Below are positions 1 to 10,519 of a DNA stretch of 64,000 nt, piece after piece. The DNA is from Paracentrotus lividus (lineage: Eukaryota; Echinodermata; Echinoidea; Camarodonta; Echinidae), in assembly GCA_940671915.1 (NCBI GenBank), contig CALNVZ010003435.1, positions 12,738,395-12,802,394 of the forward strand, written 5' to 3'. Below the pieces are notes generated by a model. The model worked only from the letters and a program-made list of their open reading frames with translations. It made no database searches and had not been told where the DNA came from. The position numbers were made by a program, and so were the translations under genes. How positions within the stretch are numbered: position 1 is the stretch's first letter; every line of letters begins with the position of its first letter.

Positions 1-777
1 GTACTGTGCATTCAAGCATAACATAACCATCACAAATGGGGTATCAATGTGACAAGGAATAAATCAACTTTCCAATGATATCAAATTTAAGCATCATAAA
101 CAATCAAATAAAAAGATATGAGGGCTCAAAGATGAATTGCAAGACATTTTTTGAGGGGTTTATATGTTTTTCCACCTGAAGATGAATCTTAATGCTGCAT
201 GCAGCAGTGGTATCTTGCCCACATGCTGCTGTATTATAGCTTTACAATCTAGGGGAAGCCTCGAGCAAGCAAGCGTTTTGGATTTCCTGCACAAGTAACT
301 AGAGACATTCATTTTTTTTTTTTTTTTACATTCGTTTTATCCATTTTTTATTTTTTCATATGACAATAGTTGCATTTTGTTGGGCTATTTTGCTGCAAGT
401 TAGTTTTTTTTTTTTACATAGGAAATGTCCAGGCTTGAGGGGAAACAAAGCAGAAAATAAAAGCGAAGTCACCAAGGAAACAAACTATAGAGGGCGACAT
501 TTAAAGACACCATTCGTCAATCTTGAGTTCAAAAACGCGATACAGTGACATGAAGTGTGAGTATATTTTTATCTCGAGAGATCTGTGATAATATTAATAA
601 ATATATTATATAATAATAATATAATATTAAATAAAAATATATTGTAGTAATTGCTACAGGCAAGAATGGCATTTTTTCCCCATTTAGACACGAGCATGAC
701 AACATACTTGTGAATAAATTTTCCCCATCTTTACAACGTACACTTTTTTGCATTCTGGGAGGAGGAAGAGAAGGATA

Positions 778-817
<40 letters not shown>

Positions 818-1430
818 TAAGCTAGAAGTGCGCTAAAACAATGTTAAAAAAATAAACAGACATCGAGCTGATCGTAAAAATGAAACAGATTTATGTTGAG
901 GGTTCTTTGGGAGAGAGACCAATATGTGAGAGCAAAGAGGTTTCTGGGCGAACACCTATAAAAAAAAAAAAAAAAAAAAAAAAAAATGAACATTCATCAA
1001 AATTCATATTTAAAACATCTGTCGATGAAAATCCAGAAAAAAAAAACAGAGTCGAAATGAATATTACTTCTTGAGTAAGTGAAAATTGGGTCAGCTAAAA
1101 CAAAAATTATGAAAGCTGGAAGGAGCCTATCACAAAAAAGGACGTACATATTTGAATGACATTATACATGCGCCGTTAAAATAAACAAAACAACAACTTC
1201 TGTGAGCGTAATTTAGTCAGAATACAAAATAGCGAATAAACACCAAAAGTGTCTAACTTCCACCAAGGGTAAATTATAAAAAAATATGACTTACAGCATT
1301 TTTAAAAAAGCATCAGCCGTACATTACATGATTTGATATGACTATTTTCCATCACTATAAATTAGCATATCTTTAATTAATACGCCTGCCCGAAATACAC
1401 TGCGAGCCTTTCTCCTGTTTGCCCTCCTTT
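1..1430. other. Left flank, no gene seen
   Basis: AT-rich sequence with a GA run and poly-A at 959-986. No frame has a recognisable product. Confidence 0.6.
781..814 (+). repeat. (GA)n microsatellite
   Basis: A perfect GA dinucleotide run. Confidence 0.95.
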
Positions 1431-3815
1431 TAGTCAGGCAGCCAGCTCGATTTTGGTTAGCTGAACGAGGTACCAGTAGTAAAGTATTAGAATATATGGG
1501 GAGGAATCCCACATTTACTAAAACCAAACGTCTGGCAGTGCATCTCTGCTGCATAAGGTCCCTACAGCCGGGGGCGTCCAAAATGAGTGCCCATTTTAAC
1601 AAAAATTCTATTTTGAATAAAAATAGCAGAATTTATTTTATAAACACACTAACTTTGATGTCAAAATAAAGAGTATTCATTGTCTTAACGCTTGTGTCAT
1701 TTTGAAATCATACTGAAATCGAAAACAGTGAAGTTTAATGAAGAAATGTTTTTTTCTCACTTTTTTACGAAAATATTTTTTCCCTTTTTTAAATAATTTT
1801 TTATAATAGTTGTATAAAAATTGATGTTTGTAACTTTTCTAAAAGCTACCTACGTGCATGCGAATGATGCTGTAAAAGAAGGGAGTTATTCTTTATTCCG
1901 TAAAAGAATTATGATGAGCTAAAGTCAGGAACGCAATATAGACAAAATTCAACAATTTGCCTCGTGACTGAGAATAACACAATACCCGCACGTGTATTAT
2001 GAAAAGCTGATTGTATGTGATGGCTGTGAGTAGGCAAACAAAATTGCCAAAATGCGGAACATTACTTCTTTTTTTTTGTAATAATATTTTTTATTTTTCT
2101 CTCAAATCAAGAACATATTTATTGTACGATCATAAATGACAAAATTAAACATTCTTCATAACAACAAACTAAATACAGTGTATATTTTTCTCTCTTAGCT
2201 CAGAAATCATTTTGTACAAATTAAATGACAAAATTATACATGTTCTTCAGAACAAAAACTGAATGTACTGTAAAATGATACTTTGATTGAAACATAAATT
2301 TAAAAAGTACTAGGAGAAAAAAACTCATACGTGTTTTTTTTTTTAAAGCATATGATCAAAAAGTGGCCATTGAGAAAGAGAGAAAAAAAAGTATAATCCC
2401 ACTGACCCCCCCCCTCCTATATACATAATACCATAAAAGAAAAATTAAATGAAACTGAGATCACCCAAAACATACGCCCACACACTCATCCACACACACA
2501 CTCACACACACACAGCATACAAAAGCAAAAGGGTCACGTATACGAAAGTATAGCGAGCCGTTCCAGCGTGTGTTTTTTCTTTTCTTTTTTTTTCAATCAA
2601 AAAATACAAAATAAAAATGTATTTGTCCCGCCGTCCCTGACCCGTATGAAGTTTTCCCATTTCCTTAGGTGGTTTATTAATGTACCTCGTTCTTCAGCTA
2701 TTTTCTTTCTTCTTTTTCATTTCCAGCATTCTTTCTTTAATTTCTTGAGGAGTGGGAGGTTTATTTTAGTTCTGCTATAAACAAATATCATATGTTTAAT
2801 TAAAAGTATGATATGATTAACTAACTGCTCCTTACTATATCTAACAGTTTTATGCCAATATAAATTCCTCCCAATTTATACTTTTAATATTCGAATAATT
2901 GATAATCCCCACAATCTCTCCAAAGAACTTTTATTTTTTCACAAGTAAAAAATAAATGCTCATAGGTCTCTTCATATTTATACACAAACGCTATATTGCT
3001 AATTGAAAATTTATATGTATACAAATGTTTTCTAGTATATATAAGTTCATTATAGGCATTTAAATTGAAATTCTCTTAACCTACTATTTAAAGTACATTT
3101 CCTGGGTCTTAGAAATATTGTATGAATATCTTTTTCAGAATAATTATATATATATATATTATAGAACATTACGTACAAGTTTTCGATACTTGTTTTGTCT
3201 GCTAAAAGCTATCGCATGTTATCGGCCTTTTCTAATACACGTACGGGTATGGGATTCTTCTTCGATACGGGGCAAATTGTTGATTTTTGTCTATTATATT
3301 GCGTTCCTGACTTTAGCTCATCATAATTATTCTTTATCGGAAAGATATAACTCCCTTCTTTTTACAGCATCATTCACATGCACGTAGGTAGTTTTTAGAA
3401 AATTTACAAACATCAATGTTTTATACAACTATTTATATATTAAAAATTATTGAAAAAAGGGAAAAAAATATTTTCGTAAAAAAGTGAGAAAAAAACATTT
3501 CTTCATTAAAACTCTCACTGTTTTCGATTTCAGTATGATTTCAAAATGACCCAAGCGTTAAGACAATTGAATACTCTTTATTTTGACATCAAAGTTAGTG
3601 TGTTTATAAAATGAATTCTGCTATTTTTATTCAAAATAGAATTTTTTGTAAAATGGGCACTCATTTTGGACGCCCCCGGCTGTAGGGACCTTATGCAGCA
3701 GAGATGCACTGCCAGACGTTGGGTTTAGTAAATGTGGGATTCCTCCCCATATATTCCAATACTTTACTACTGGTACCTCGTTCAGCTAACCAAAATCGAG
3801 CTGGCTGCCTGACTA
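1431..3815. mobile_element. 2.4-kb inverted-repeat DNA element with arms of about 0.53 kb
   Basis: The left arm (1431 to about 1963) and right arm (about 3271 to 3815) are near-perfect inverted copies, starting TAGTCAGGCAGCCAGCTCG and ending with its complement. TA flanks both ends, as for Tc1/mariner-type insertion. The interior holds a LINE remnant but no transposase. The short open frames in the arms mirror each other and are not genes. Confidence 0.8.
2790..3000 (-). pseudogene. Non-LTR retrotransposon C-terminal remnant
   Basis: A minus-strand frame reads FVYKYEETYEHLFFTCEKIK then VLWRDCGDYQ before a stop. EET.EHLF..C...K.LW is the conserved zinc-binding tail after the reverse transcriptase of L1-like LINEs. 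It is AT-rich, short and broken. Only the tail can be recognised. Confidence 0.5.
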
Positions 3816-4337
3816 TTTGTGATAATTGACAAAGACAATATTAGTTTGCTCTCTTATACCGTGTGATGGCGCTAATCCATGATGTGATGCAGTACCACAG
3901 AACTCTTACTCCCAACACGCAGTACCACTCATTCTTAACGTCATCCAATGACAATTTTGACAAATCCTTATTCCCTTCTTCTGTTTTAGAAGATTTCTAA
4001 TTATTTCGTATTAAAGTTTGGTCGAACATTGCACTTATTACTCAGATTTCTTTCGCGACACCCTAATATTTTCTTGTGATACATCTTACTTTTCAAAATG
4101 AACAAACAAGAGGTTTCCCTACAAACTTTATTTCCCGGCTTTATTCCCCCGATATAATAATGTACATGTATAATAGTGGATTACCTGTGGTGAATAATAA
4201 AGTATATTATAATTTAGGCCTTGTACCATGAGTGAATTATTTACACATTGATTACATTTTGCAGGATTTTGCTGGACTTGACAGATAGGAGTGGACCCCG
4301 AGGGTGTAGACTTCTGATACGATCTTATCGCGAGGGT

Positions 4338-5729
4338 CAGAGGCGGCGGAACCGAGGAAGGGGGGGGGAAGCGCTGGGACACAGTGCCTCCACTTTTTCA
4401 TGAACCCTAAAAGTGCCCCTTGTCATGACATAAATGTGCATTTTTTTAGCCCCAAATTGTCCTTTTTATACTTAAAGAAGACTTCCAGTTATCTAAATAT
4501 TCCCATGAACAATTTCATAAAGTGGCACTTTTAATACTATTTTTTTTTTAATTATTATTATTTTCTCCATAGGCCTATGTCTTTAAAAACCTCTGATTTC
4601 CCTGCACGGTCGCTAATGCAGTAACCAGTAACAAACATAACAAGACTGGACCCAATACCCTCTACTCGAAACAAAACAAAAGCGAAAGGGTGCATTGTCG
4701 GAAGCATTGGTGGATTTGTGTGTGGGCTAGTTTGGAGAGGGCTAGGGACTTGCAGCCTTAAAAATTTTCACAGCAAAGTTTGATGATCTGTTTTCTAGCG
4801 CTATTATTTAACAAAACCTGTAGAATGTTTCTTCTAATGGATACTATAGACATAGGGTCTATACGTATACTTCACAATAAAAAAAAAAAATATTAACTCC
4901 AATTTTGAGCTCAAATTTTTGGGTCGCGCTTCGCGTTCGCGGATACTAAATGGGGTCTACTCAACTCAAATTTTAAGCCCCAAATTTTCGCACTCGCATT
5001 CCCCTTTTCATTGAGAACAGTAAAAAACAAAGCCATTAATATTCTTTAAAGCATAAGTTTAACCCTATCAAGACCAAGGTATTTTGATGGTTCCCAGGCC
5101 CAACGGGGGGGGGGGGGCACATTGTGCCCCCTCCATAATTTTTTTATTAAGTGACCGATCACATTCATATTTGGCTTGTGAATAGAGTAACTCGAGCTCT
5201 ACAAAGTGGTAATCAAATTTTAATCGTTTTTGTACTTATTTTCACTTTTTAGTTATGCAAAGTGACTATACAATAAGAAGTAGTCATATTCTGTGAATTT
5301 CGAAGGATAAACTTTTGGAATAAAGAAACCCCATTGATAACATCTTAATATTGTTTATAATTGTGGATATCGAAAATGAACAAAAATTGGATAAACATGG
5401 TTGCCATTTTGTGATTGCCATGGCAACACGGAATATCACACCCCCACAAAATATGTATAAAAAATGATCGTGAATAAATTTCAGGAAAAGTCACCAAGTT
5501 TGGTGGCAAATGATCCAAGCGTATAGAAATGGCATATAAAAGTTTGGTAGGGGGCACATTGTGCCCCCCCCCTTGGTCTTGATAGGGTTAAAGTCAAATT
5601 TTCTGCGCACTCCCTCCGTATCCGAATACTTTTCTCTTCATGATTCCTCTGGCCTCAAGTGCCCCCTTTTCAGAAAAAAGTGCCCCTTTTCCATCTTCCC
5701 CCACTTTCAAATTCGTTCCGCCGCCTCTG
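4338..5729. mobile_element. TIR element (CAG...GGCGG type) with a nested piggyBac-like MITE
   Basis: The termini CAGAGGCGGCGGAAC and GTTCCGCCGCCTCTG are exact complements. The interior includes the GTCGCGCTTCGCGTTCGCGG motif, also found as an array in the element at 47533-49601, so the two are related. The MITE at 5063-5587 interrupts it. There is no coding capacity. Flanks resemble each other (GCGAGGGT and CGAGGTGG) but give no exact target duplication. Confidence 0.7.
5063..5587 (+). mobile_element. piggyBac-like MITE, copy 1
   Basis: TTAA at both edges (5059-5062, 5588-5591). TIRs CCCTATCAAGACCAAGG and complement match over 17 bases. Subterminal G-run palindromes with core GCACATTGTGC lie at both ends (about 5113-5132 and 5551-5570), preceded on the left only by an extra spacer of about 25 bases. 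Non-coding. Confidence 0.85.
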
Positions 5730-6036
5730 CGAGGTGGTAACCCAAACCAGATCTCACACTTAACGACATTATTGATCAGAAATCAATATCGCATTGAGGG
5801 CAATAAGGTCACTATTTTGCCTTATAGGCAAGACATTCCTTTATAATATTGTCACACTTAACCCAGGTGAGGTATGGTTACCTGGTCTATGAAAAAGTAC
5901 TAAAGCACCTTATTAAGGAAGCCATAAGCTATAGGATATAAATTTTTATTTGAATTGAATCGAATTGCAAGTTGGTTTAATAGTTTCTCATCATCAGGAA
6001 AAAGTTCTTATCAGTAAAAAAAAAAATATCCGGGGT

Positions 6037-6325
6037 CTTCCCACGAGTCCTCGGTCTAACGATGCCGAGTATTTTCCCAAGAGTCCTCGGTCCCACGAGA
6101 GCGAGTATTTTTCCCACGAGTCCTCGGTCCCACGATTCCACGATCCCCACGAGTACTCGGTCCCACGAGGCCGAGTATTTTCCCACGAGTCCTCGGTCCC
6201 ACGAGACCTCGGTCCCACGAGACCAAGTATTTTTCCCACGAGTCCTCGGTCCCACGAGTCCACGATCCCCACAAGTACTCGGTCCCACGCGTCTTCCGTC
6301 CCACGAAGCCGAGGGTCCACGAGTC
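6037..6325 (+). repeat. 15-bp minisatellite (CCTCGGTCCCACGAG unit)
   Basis: About 18 imperfect copies of CCTCGGTCCCACGAG. The unit is a multiple of three without stops, so long frames open on both strands (SHESSVPRVLGPT-like peptides). These are repeat artefacts. The same array appears inverted at 8037-8240. Confidence 0.85.
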
Positions 6326-7095
6326 CGATTTTTCTTATATCGCATATTTTGTTACTTAGGATGTTTGTCTGCGTCAAAAATTGAAAAAATTTATGATGGA
6401 AATGTTTCAAATGAATACTAAATTCATGATCTCGTAAGTTACAATGGGCATTGGTTTGCTGCAGCATTGGTAAATAGGGGCAATATTATGATTTGTAATT
6501 GAGTAGCATCATGCTACTCTAAGGGGGACCCACGTGGCACTGGCCCCGGATAGGGGAAAAGGGGCTCCACAAAGGATGAAAGGAAATAGAAGAGAGAGAG
6601 AGAGAGAGAAAAAAAAAAAGGAGGGAAGAGAGAAAGGGGAAAAAAGGGGGTGGGTAAGCAGAAGAGGAAAAAGGGCAAAAGACAAAGAACAAAAAAAAAA
6701 AAAAAAAAATTAAAAAAAGGAGGGAAGAAAAAAAGAGCCTGTTAGAGAGAAAGAGAGAGAGAGAATAATAATAATAATAAAATATATACTAATAATAAAA
6801 TTTTTAAAAAAAATATAAAAAAAAAGTATGGGCCTGAGCCCGATTTCATCTCCACAAAACTCAAATAACATGCGAGCAGAAAGTTTTGAGGCTAAATGAA
6901 CACAATCTTGTATAATTTACAAAAATTATATTCCTGACGAAGACGCAGGTCCGTCGAAAATTTGACATGAAATAAATATAGAAATTGGCGTAAATGCATT
7001 ATCCCGACTATTTGTTTTTGTTTGATGACTGCCAATAGGTGAAATGCTATGTCGTTTAAAAATATAATAGATAATATAAATAATTAATCTGGATT

Positions 7096-7097
<2 letters not shown>

Positions 7098-7142
<45 letters not shown>

Positions 7143-7143
7143 C
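7098..7143 (+). repeat. (AAT)n microsatellite
   Basis: A perfect trinucleotide run followed by further A/T-rich units. Confidence 0.95.
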
Positions 7144-7498
7144 ATAAATAAAAATAATAACAATAATAAGCGCGAGCGAAAAATGAGTTCCATGGAAGAA
7201 AAAGGAGTGTGGAAAGCCCATTTTAGCTTTAAAAAAAAATACGTATCACCCACGAAAGTTGGGGGGGGGGGGGTTGATTGTACATGCCATCCCCCACCTC
7301 TTGAATTGAGGAATGCACCCCCCCCCCCGGTGTCTACGCCCCTGTTTGGAATTTATGAATTATGATCTATCAAATTTGAGATTAGATTTGAATGTAAAGC
7401 ATTTGATAAGGATGTAATTACGATTTCTCAAGGATGTAAATCTTAATTTTTCATGTAAAACCAAAGAACTGCATTCTTTAAAAAATATATCCGCAACT

Positions 7499-7906
7499 AA
7501 TGGTGGTATCTCATTTCGCGAAGATGGATTTGAGACGGAATTGGGACTACTTTTAGACATGTTAGACGAGCCTGTGAGACGGTTTTGAAACTAGTCGCGG
7601 AGACGTCTCCGATGCTCTTTTCCGTTGCGGAGAAGCCTCCTATAATGTTTTTGCTTTTATTGTCGCGGCGACGTCTCTGAGACGCAGTGGCGGATCCAGG
7701 GCGGGGGGGGGGCGCAGGACGCGACCCCCTATAATTTGAAAACCACTCATTGACCGTACATGTTAAAAAGTGAAAATTTTTGTGGCACCCCCCCCTCCCT
7801 CATCCTGTAATCCTGGACCCGCACTGTGAGAAGGATTAGGGACGACTTTAGACCTAGTCCCAAATCAGTCTCAAACCCGTCATCCGCGAAATGAGATGCC
7901 ACCATT
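7499..7906. mobile_element. Foldback MITE with a second MITE nested in its loop
   Basis: The outer arms start with TAATGGTGGTATCTCATTTC and end with the complement (GAAATGAGATGCCACCATTA). Inside, about 7685-7834, a second element begins CAGTGGCGGATCCAGG and ends CCTGGACCCGCACTG, a hAT-like terminal form. Neither codes for protein. Confidence 0.7.
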
Positions 7907-8036
7907 ATTCGCTATGCTAGTGCCTATGGTATTAACCACAACTAAATTAATTTATGTAGCTTACAATGACGAATACACTTTTCAAGATCTTTCATCGATG
8001 TTGAAAAACATCCTGATTAGAGAAAATATGGTATGA

Positions 8037-8240
8037 GAAAATACTCCGCCTCGTGGTATCGAGGCCTCGTGGGACCGAGGCCTCGTGGGATCGAGGACTC
8101 GTGGGACCGAGGACTCGTGGGACCGAGGACTCGTGGGACCGAGGACTCGTGGGACCGAGGACTCGTGGGACCGAGGACTCGTGGGAAAAATACTCGGTCT
8201 CGTGGGACCGAGTACTCGTGGGACCGAGGACTCGTGGACC
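8037..8240 (-). repeat. 15-bp minisatellite, inverted copy
   Basis: GAGGACTCGTGGGACC units, the complement of the array 1.7 kb to the left. It is followed by CTCGTGGACCCTCCCCAAAT. The same right-hand edge recurs at about 49338-49357, which suggests that the arrays travel inside a dispersed element. Confidence 0.85.
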
Positions 8241-9839
8241 CTCCCCAAATATCCAAACCGATGGGTCTAAATTAAATGCATTATTATTTTGTAAAATCAA
8301 TAAGAAGTTCAAAGCCTGTGAATAATCTATGACAAATTATTAATCGTCAAAATTCATAATGTCGAACGATGAACCAAAATAATTCGAAGTTTTGATGTAA
8401 AACCAAATTATTTATTATGAAAACGATTACCATTTGCCTTCTCAATAAGAATTTAATAAAATTTTATTTTTTTTCCTAATATGTATTTAAATTTTCTGTA
8501 CTATGGATGTTAGTAGCACGGTGAAGTGGTAAATCATGAATAAAAAACAAAATCAACGGAAATGAGGGTAAATGACTATTAGCCTACATTTTCAAAGCTC
8601 TTGACAAGGATATATATATTTTGCCATTTCGTTTAACGAGAATCCGATTTGTGTTTGGGGGAGGGGTGGGGATCATATGAAATAAGCAATTCAATTGAAT
8701 TTCTGACGAAATATTGAACTTTTTAGTTGCTCAAACCAAAACTGGAAAGTTTCATACATGTCCTATTCATTATCAAGCAATCGTTATACTATTCATTGAT
8801 TCATTATTTATGTATAATATTTTTTGTGCATTTTTTTTTGTACATCATCACTGATATTTGAACATGCATGTAAAAAAGAAGAATTTCCGTTTTGTGGACA
8901 AATAAAGTTGCATTGAATTGAATTTAATTGAAAGTAATAATTAATTTTATATTTAAATGAGTCACTCTCAGAAAATCAATATAGGCCTTATACCTTATTT
9001 CCCTTTGTTGTGTCGAATCATACTTTGATAAAAAAAAATTATAGTAATATTAAATAATTATATATTATAATGTATCTTACAATTATTATGAATGCAGAAA
9101 AAAGATTAGAAATCAATATGCTTTCATGTTTCTGGTCTTTTCTATTTGTGTATATTACGTTTGATTCTGTGATTATCATTCATATTGCTAGTATAGTTCA
9201 TACCATGGAGAAAAGAAAGGCCTTGCGATAGAAAGAGGGATTGATTTTGTATTCAGTGCTCGTTGTGATGATTGAACAGGCAATCAAAATGGAGGTTGTT
9301 TTCAGCATGCTTGCCCAGCCTTATACAAGGCTGACAAGGGACCCGTAATTTTATTCTTTTTTTTTTAACTGTAGGATCATTACGGGCCCCAAGGGAGGCG
9401 TAGAGGAGAGGGTACCAAATCCTTTTATGACGCGGTAAGAATCCCATGATCCCAAGGGGAAAGTACCGGATGACACCACTTTCAAGAGAGGGTCTAAATT
9501 ATGAAAACAAGTTTTTATTTTGCCAGACCCGACTGTTTCAATGAGATCACTTTACATATTTCCATTAAAATGTTAATTATTACCTTTCATAAACCTGAAA
9601 TATAAAGTATGATACATATGGCTACGGTAATTAATTCAACCATGACGTTTGTGCAATAATTTGCTTGAACACCCCTCTCCCATTTTAATGGAGTCGACCA
9701 AAGAGCATGCGTGGTTATCGCAGCAGGATACCTTTTGAGAGCGTAAAAAAAAAGAATTCGATTCACAGGAGAGAAAAGGAGGAAAAAGAATAAGGGAAAA
9801 AGATTGTTCTTGTCAAAATTACCAAGGGACTTCAAAGCA
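8241..9839. other. Non-coding flank upstream of the zinc-finger gene
   Basis: AT-rich. Apart from the LINE-type tail near 8885-8932, no gene or repeat was recognised. Confidence 0.6.
8885..8932 (+). repeat. LINE-type 3' tail
   Basis: GGACAAATAAAGTTGCATTG followed by GAATT repeats resembles the 3' ends of CR1/L2-like elements. Similar tails end near 5966 and 40833. Confidence 0.5.
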
Positions 9840-10476
9840 TTATGGCCAAGTCTCCCACAGAGCGGAACCCTACAGCGTCTCACTATTTCCGTCATACCGG
9901 GCGGGGAGAAGGACAGCTGCGACTAAGCTCTCCAGCAGAGCTTCTTCATATCCTGGCACACCGTGAGTTGCGATCAACGCCCAACCGCCGGGCAGAGTGT
10001 CTACTGAGTTCCCGCTATTCCTCCGTGAGATTCTTGCAGTGCACTGGTTGGGTGCATCCAAATGCATCGACGGTCACGCCCGATTTTCACTGCGAACTTC
10101 CCGTTGGAGAGTTGAGACTTTATTTGTCTGCTGTAACCTAGCCTTTCTCCTTCTACTCATGACCACCGAGGCTACAACGATTTGCGCACTTATTTTTCAA
10201 TTAACACTACTCTTCAGATTACGTTACCACTCATGTTCAACATTCATTCGTAAACAGACGACAAACGTTGCTATCGATTGTCCGCATTTTTGCAACATCG
10301 CATATCACACCAAAAAGCGGTCATCAGAAACATAAGAGAGAAAAACTGACACTAGTGACCGCGCGAATTAACCTTGTCGATTCAGGACTTTTTATTTTGG
10401 TTCCCTTTTCGTCGTATATCGAAGAAAAACTGTTCTAATGAGAAAGAAGAAAGTAATAAAACTCGCGCCATCTAGC
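9840..10476 (+). promoter_or_regulatory. Candidate promoter / 5' UTR region of the zinc-finger gene
   Basis: The stretch just upstream of exon 1 is visibly richer in G, C and CpG than its surroundings, especially 9880-10110. It contains no repeat that I recognise and no convincing coding frame. By position it is the likely promoter or 5' UTR of the ZNF423/521 gene. No TATA box or initiator can be placed with confidence, so the transcription start is unknown. Confidence 0.35.
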
Positions 10477-10519
10477 ATGTCATCACGGCGGAAGCAGTCG
10501 AAACCTAGGGCGCTAAAAA
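10477..10519 (+). CDS. ZNF423/521: ZNF423/521 exon 1: start codon and NuRD-recruitment motif
   Basis: This 43-bp exon encodes MSSRRKQSKPRALK plus one base and ends at a consensus GTAAGT donor. The peptide matches the N-terminal repressor motif (MSRRKQ.KPR) shared by the ZNF423/521, SALL and FOG families, which binds the RBBP4/NuRD complex. The start is chosen because the motif normally sits at the extreme N terminus and A is at -3. An in-frame ATG 39 bases upstream (10438) would add 13 residues but has a weaker context. The split codon completes as Arg with exon 2 (A|GA). Confidence 0.88.

Noticed and set aside
5965..6467. Overlapping open frames on both strands with SHESSVPR/RGTEDSWDRGLVG-like repeats
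   Set aside because: They come from a stop-free 15-bp minisatellite. Every frame is repetitive and there is no start context, splice site or homology.
9842..10335. Frames of about 100 codons just upstream of exon 1
   Set aside because: CpG-rich promoter-like sequence with frames on both strands. No motif and no consistent splice link to exon 2.
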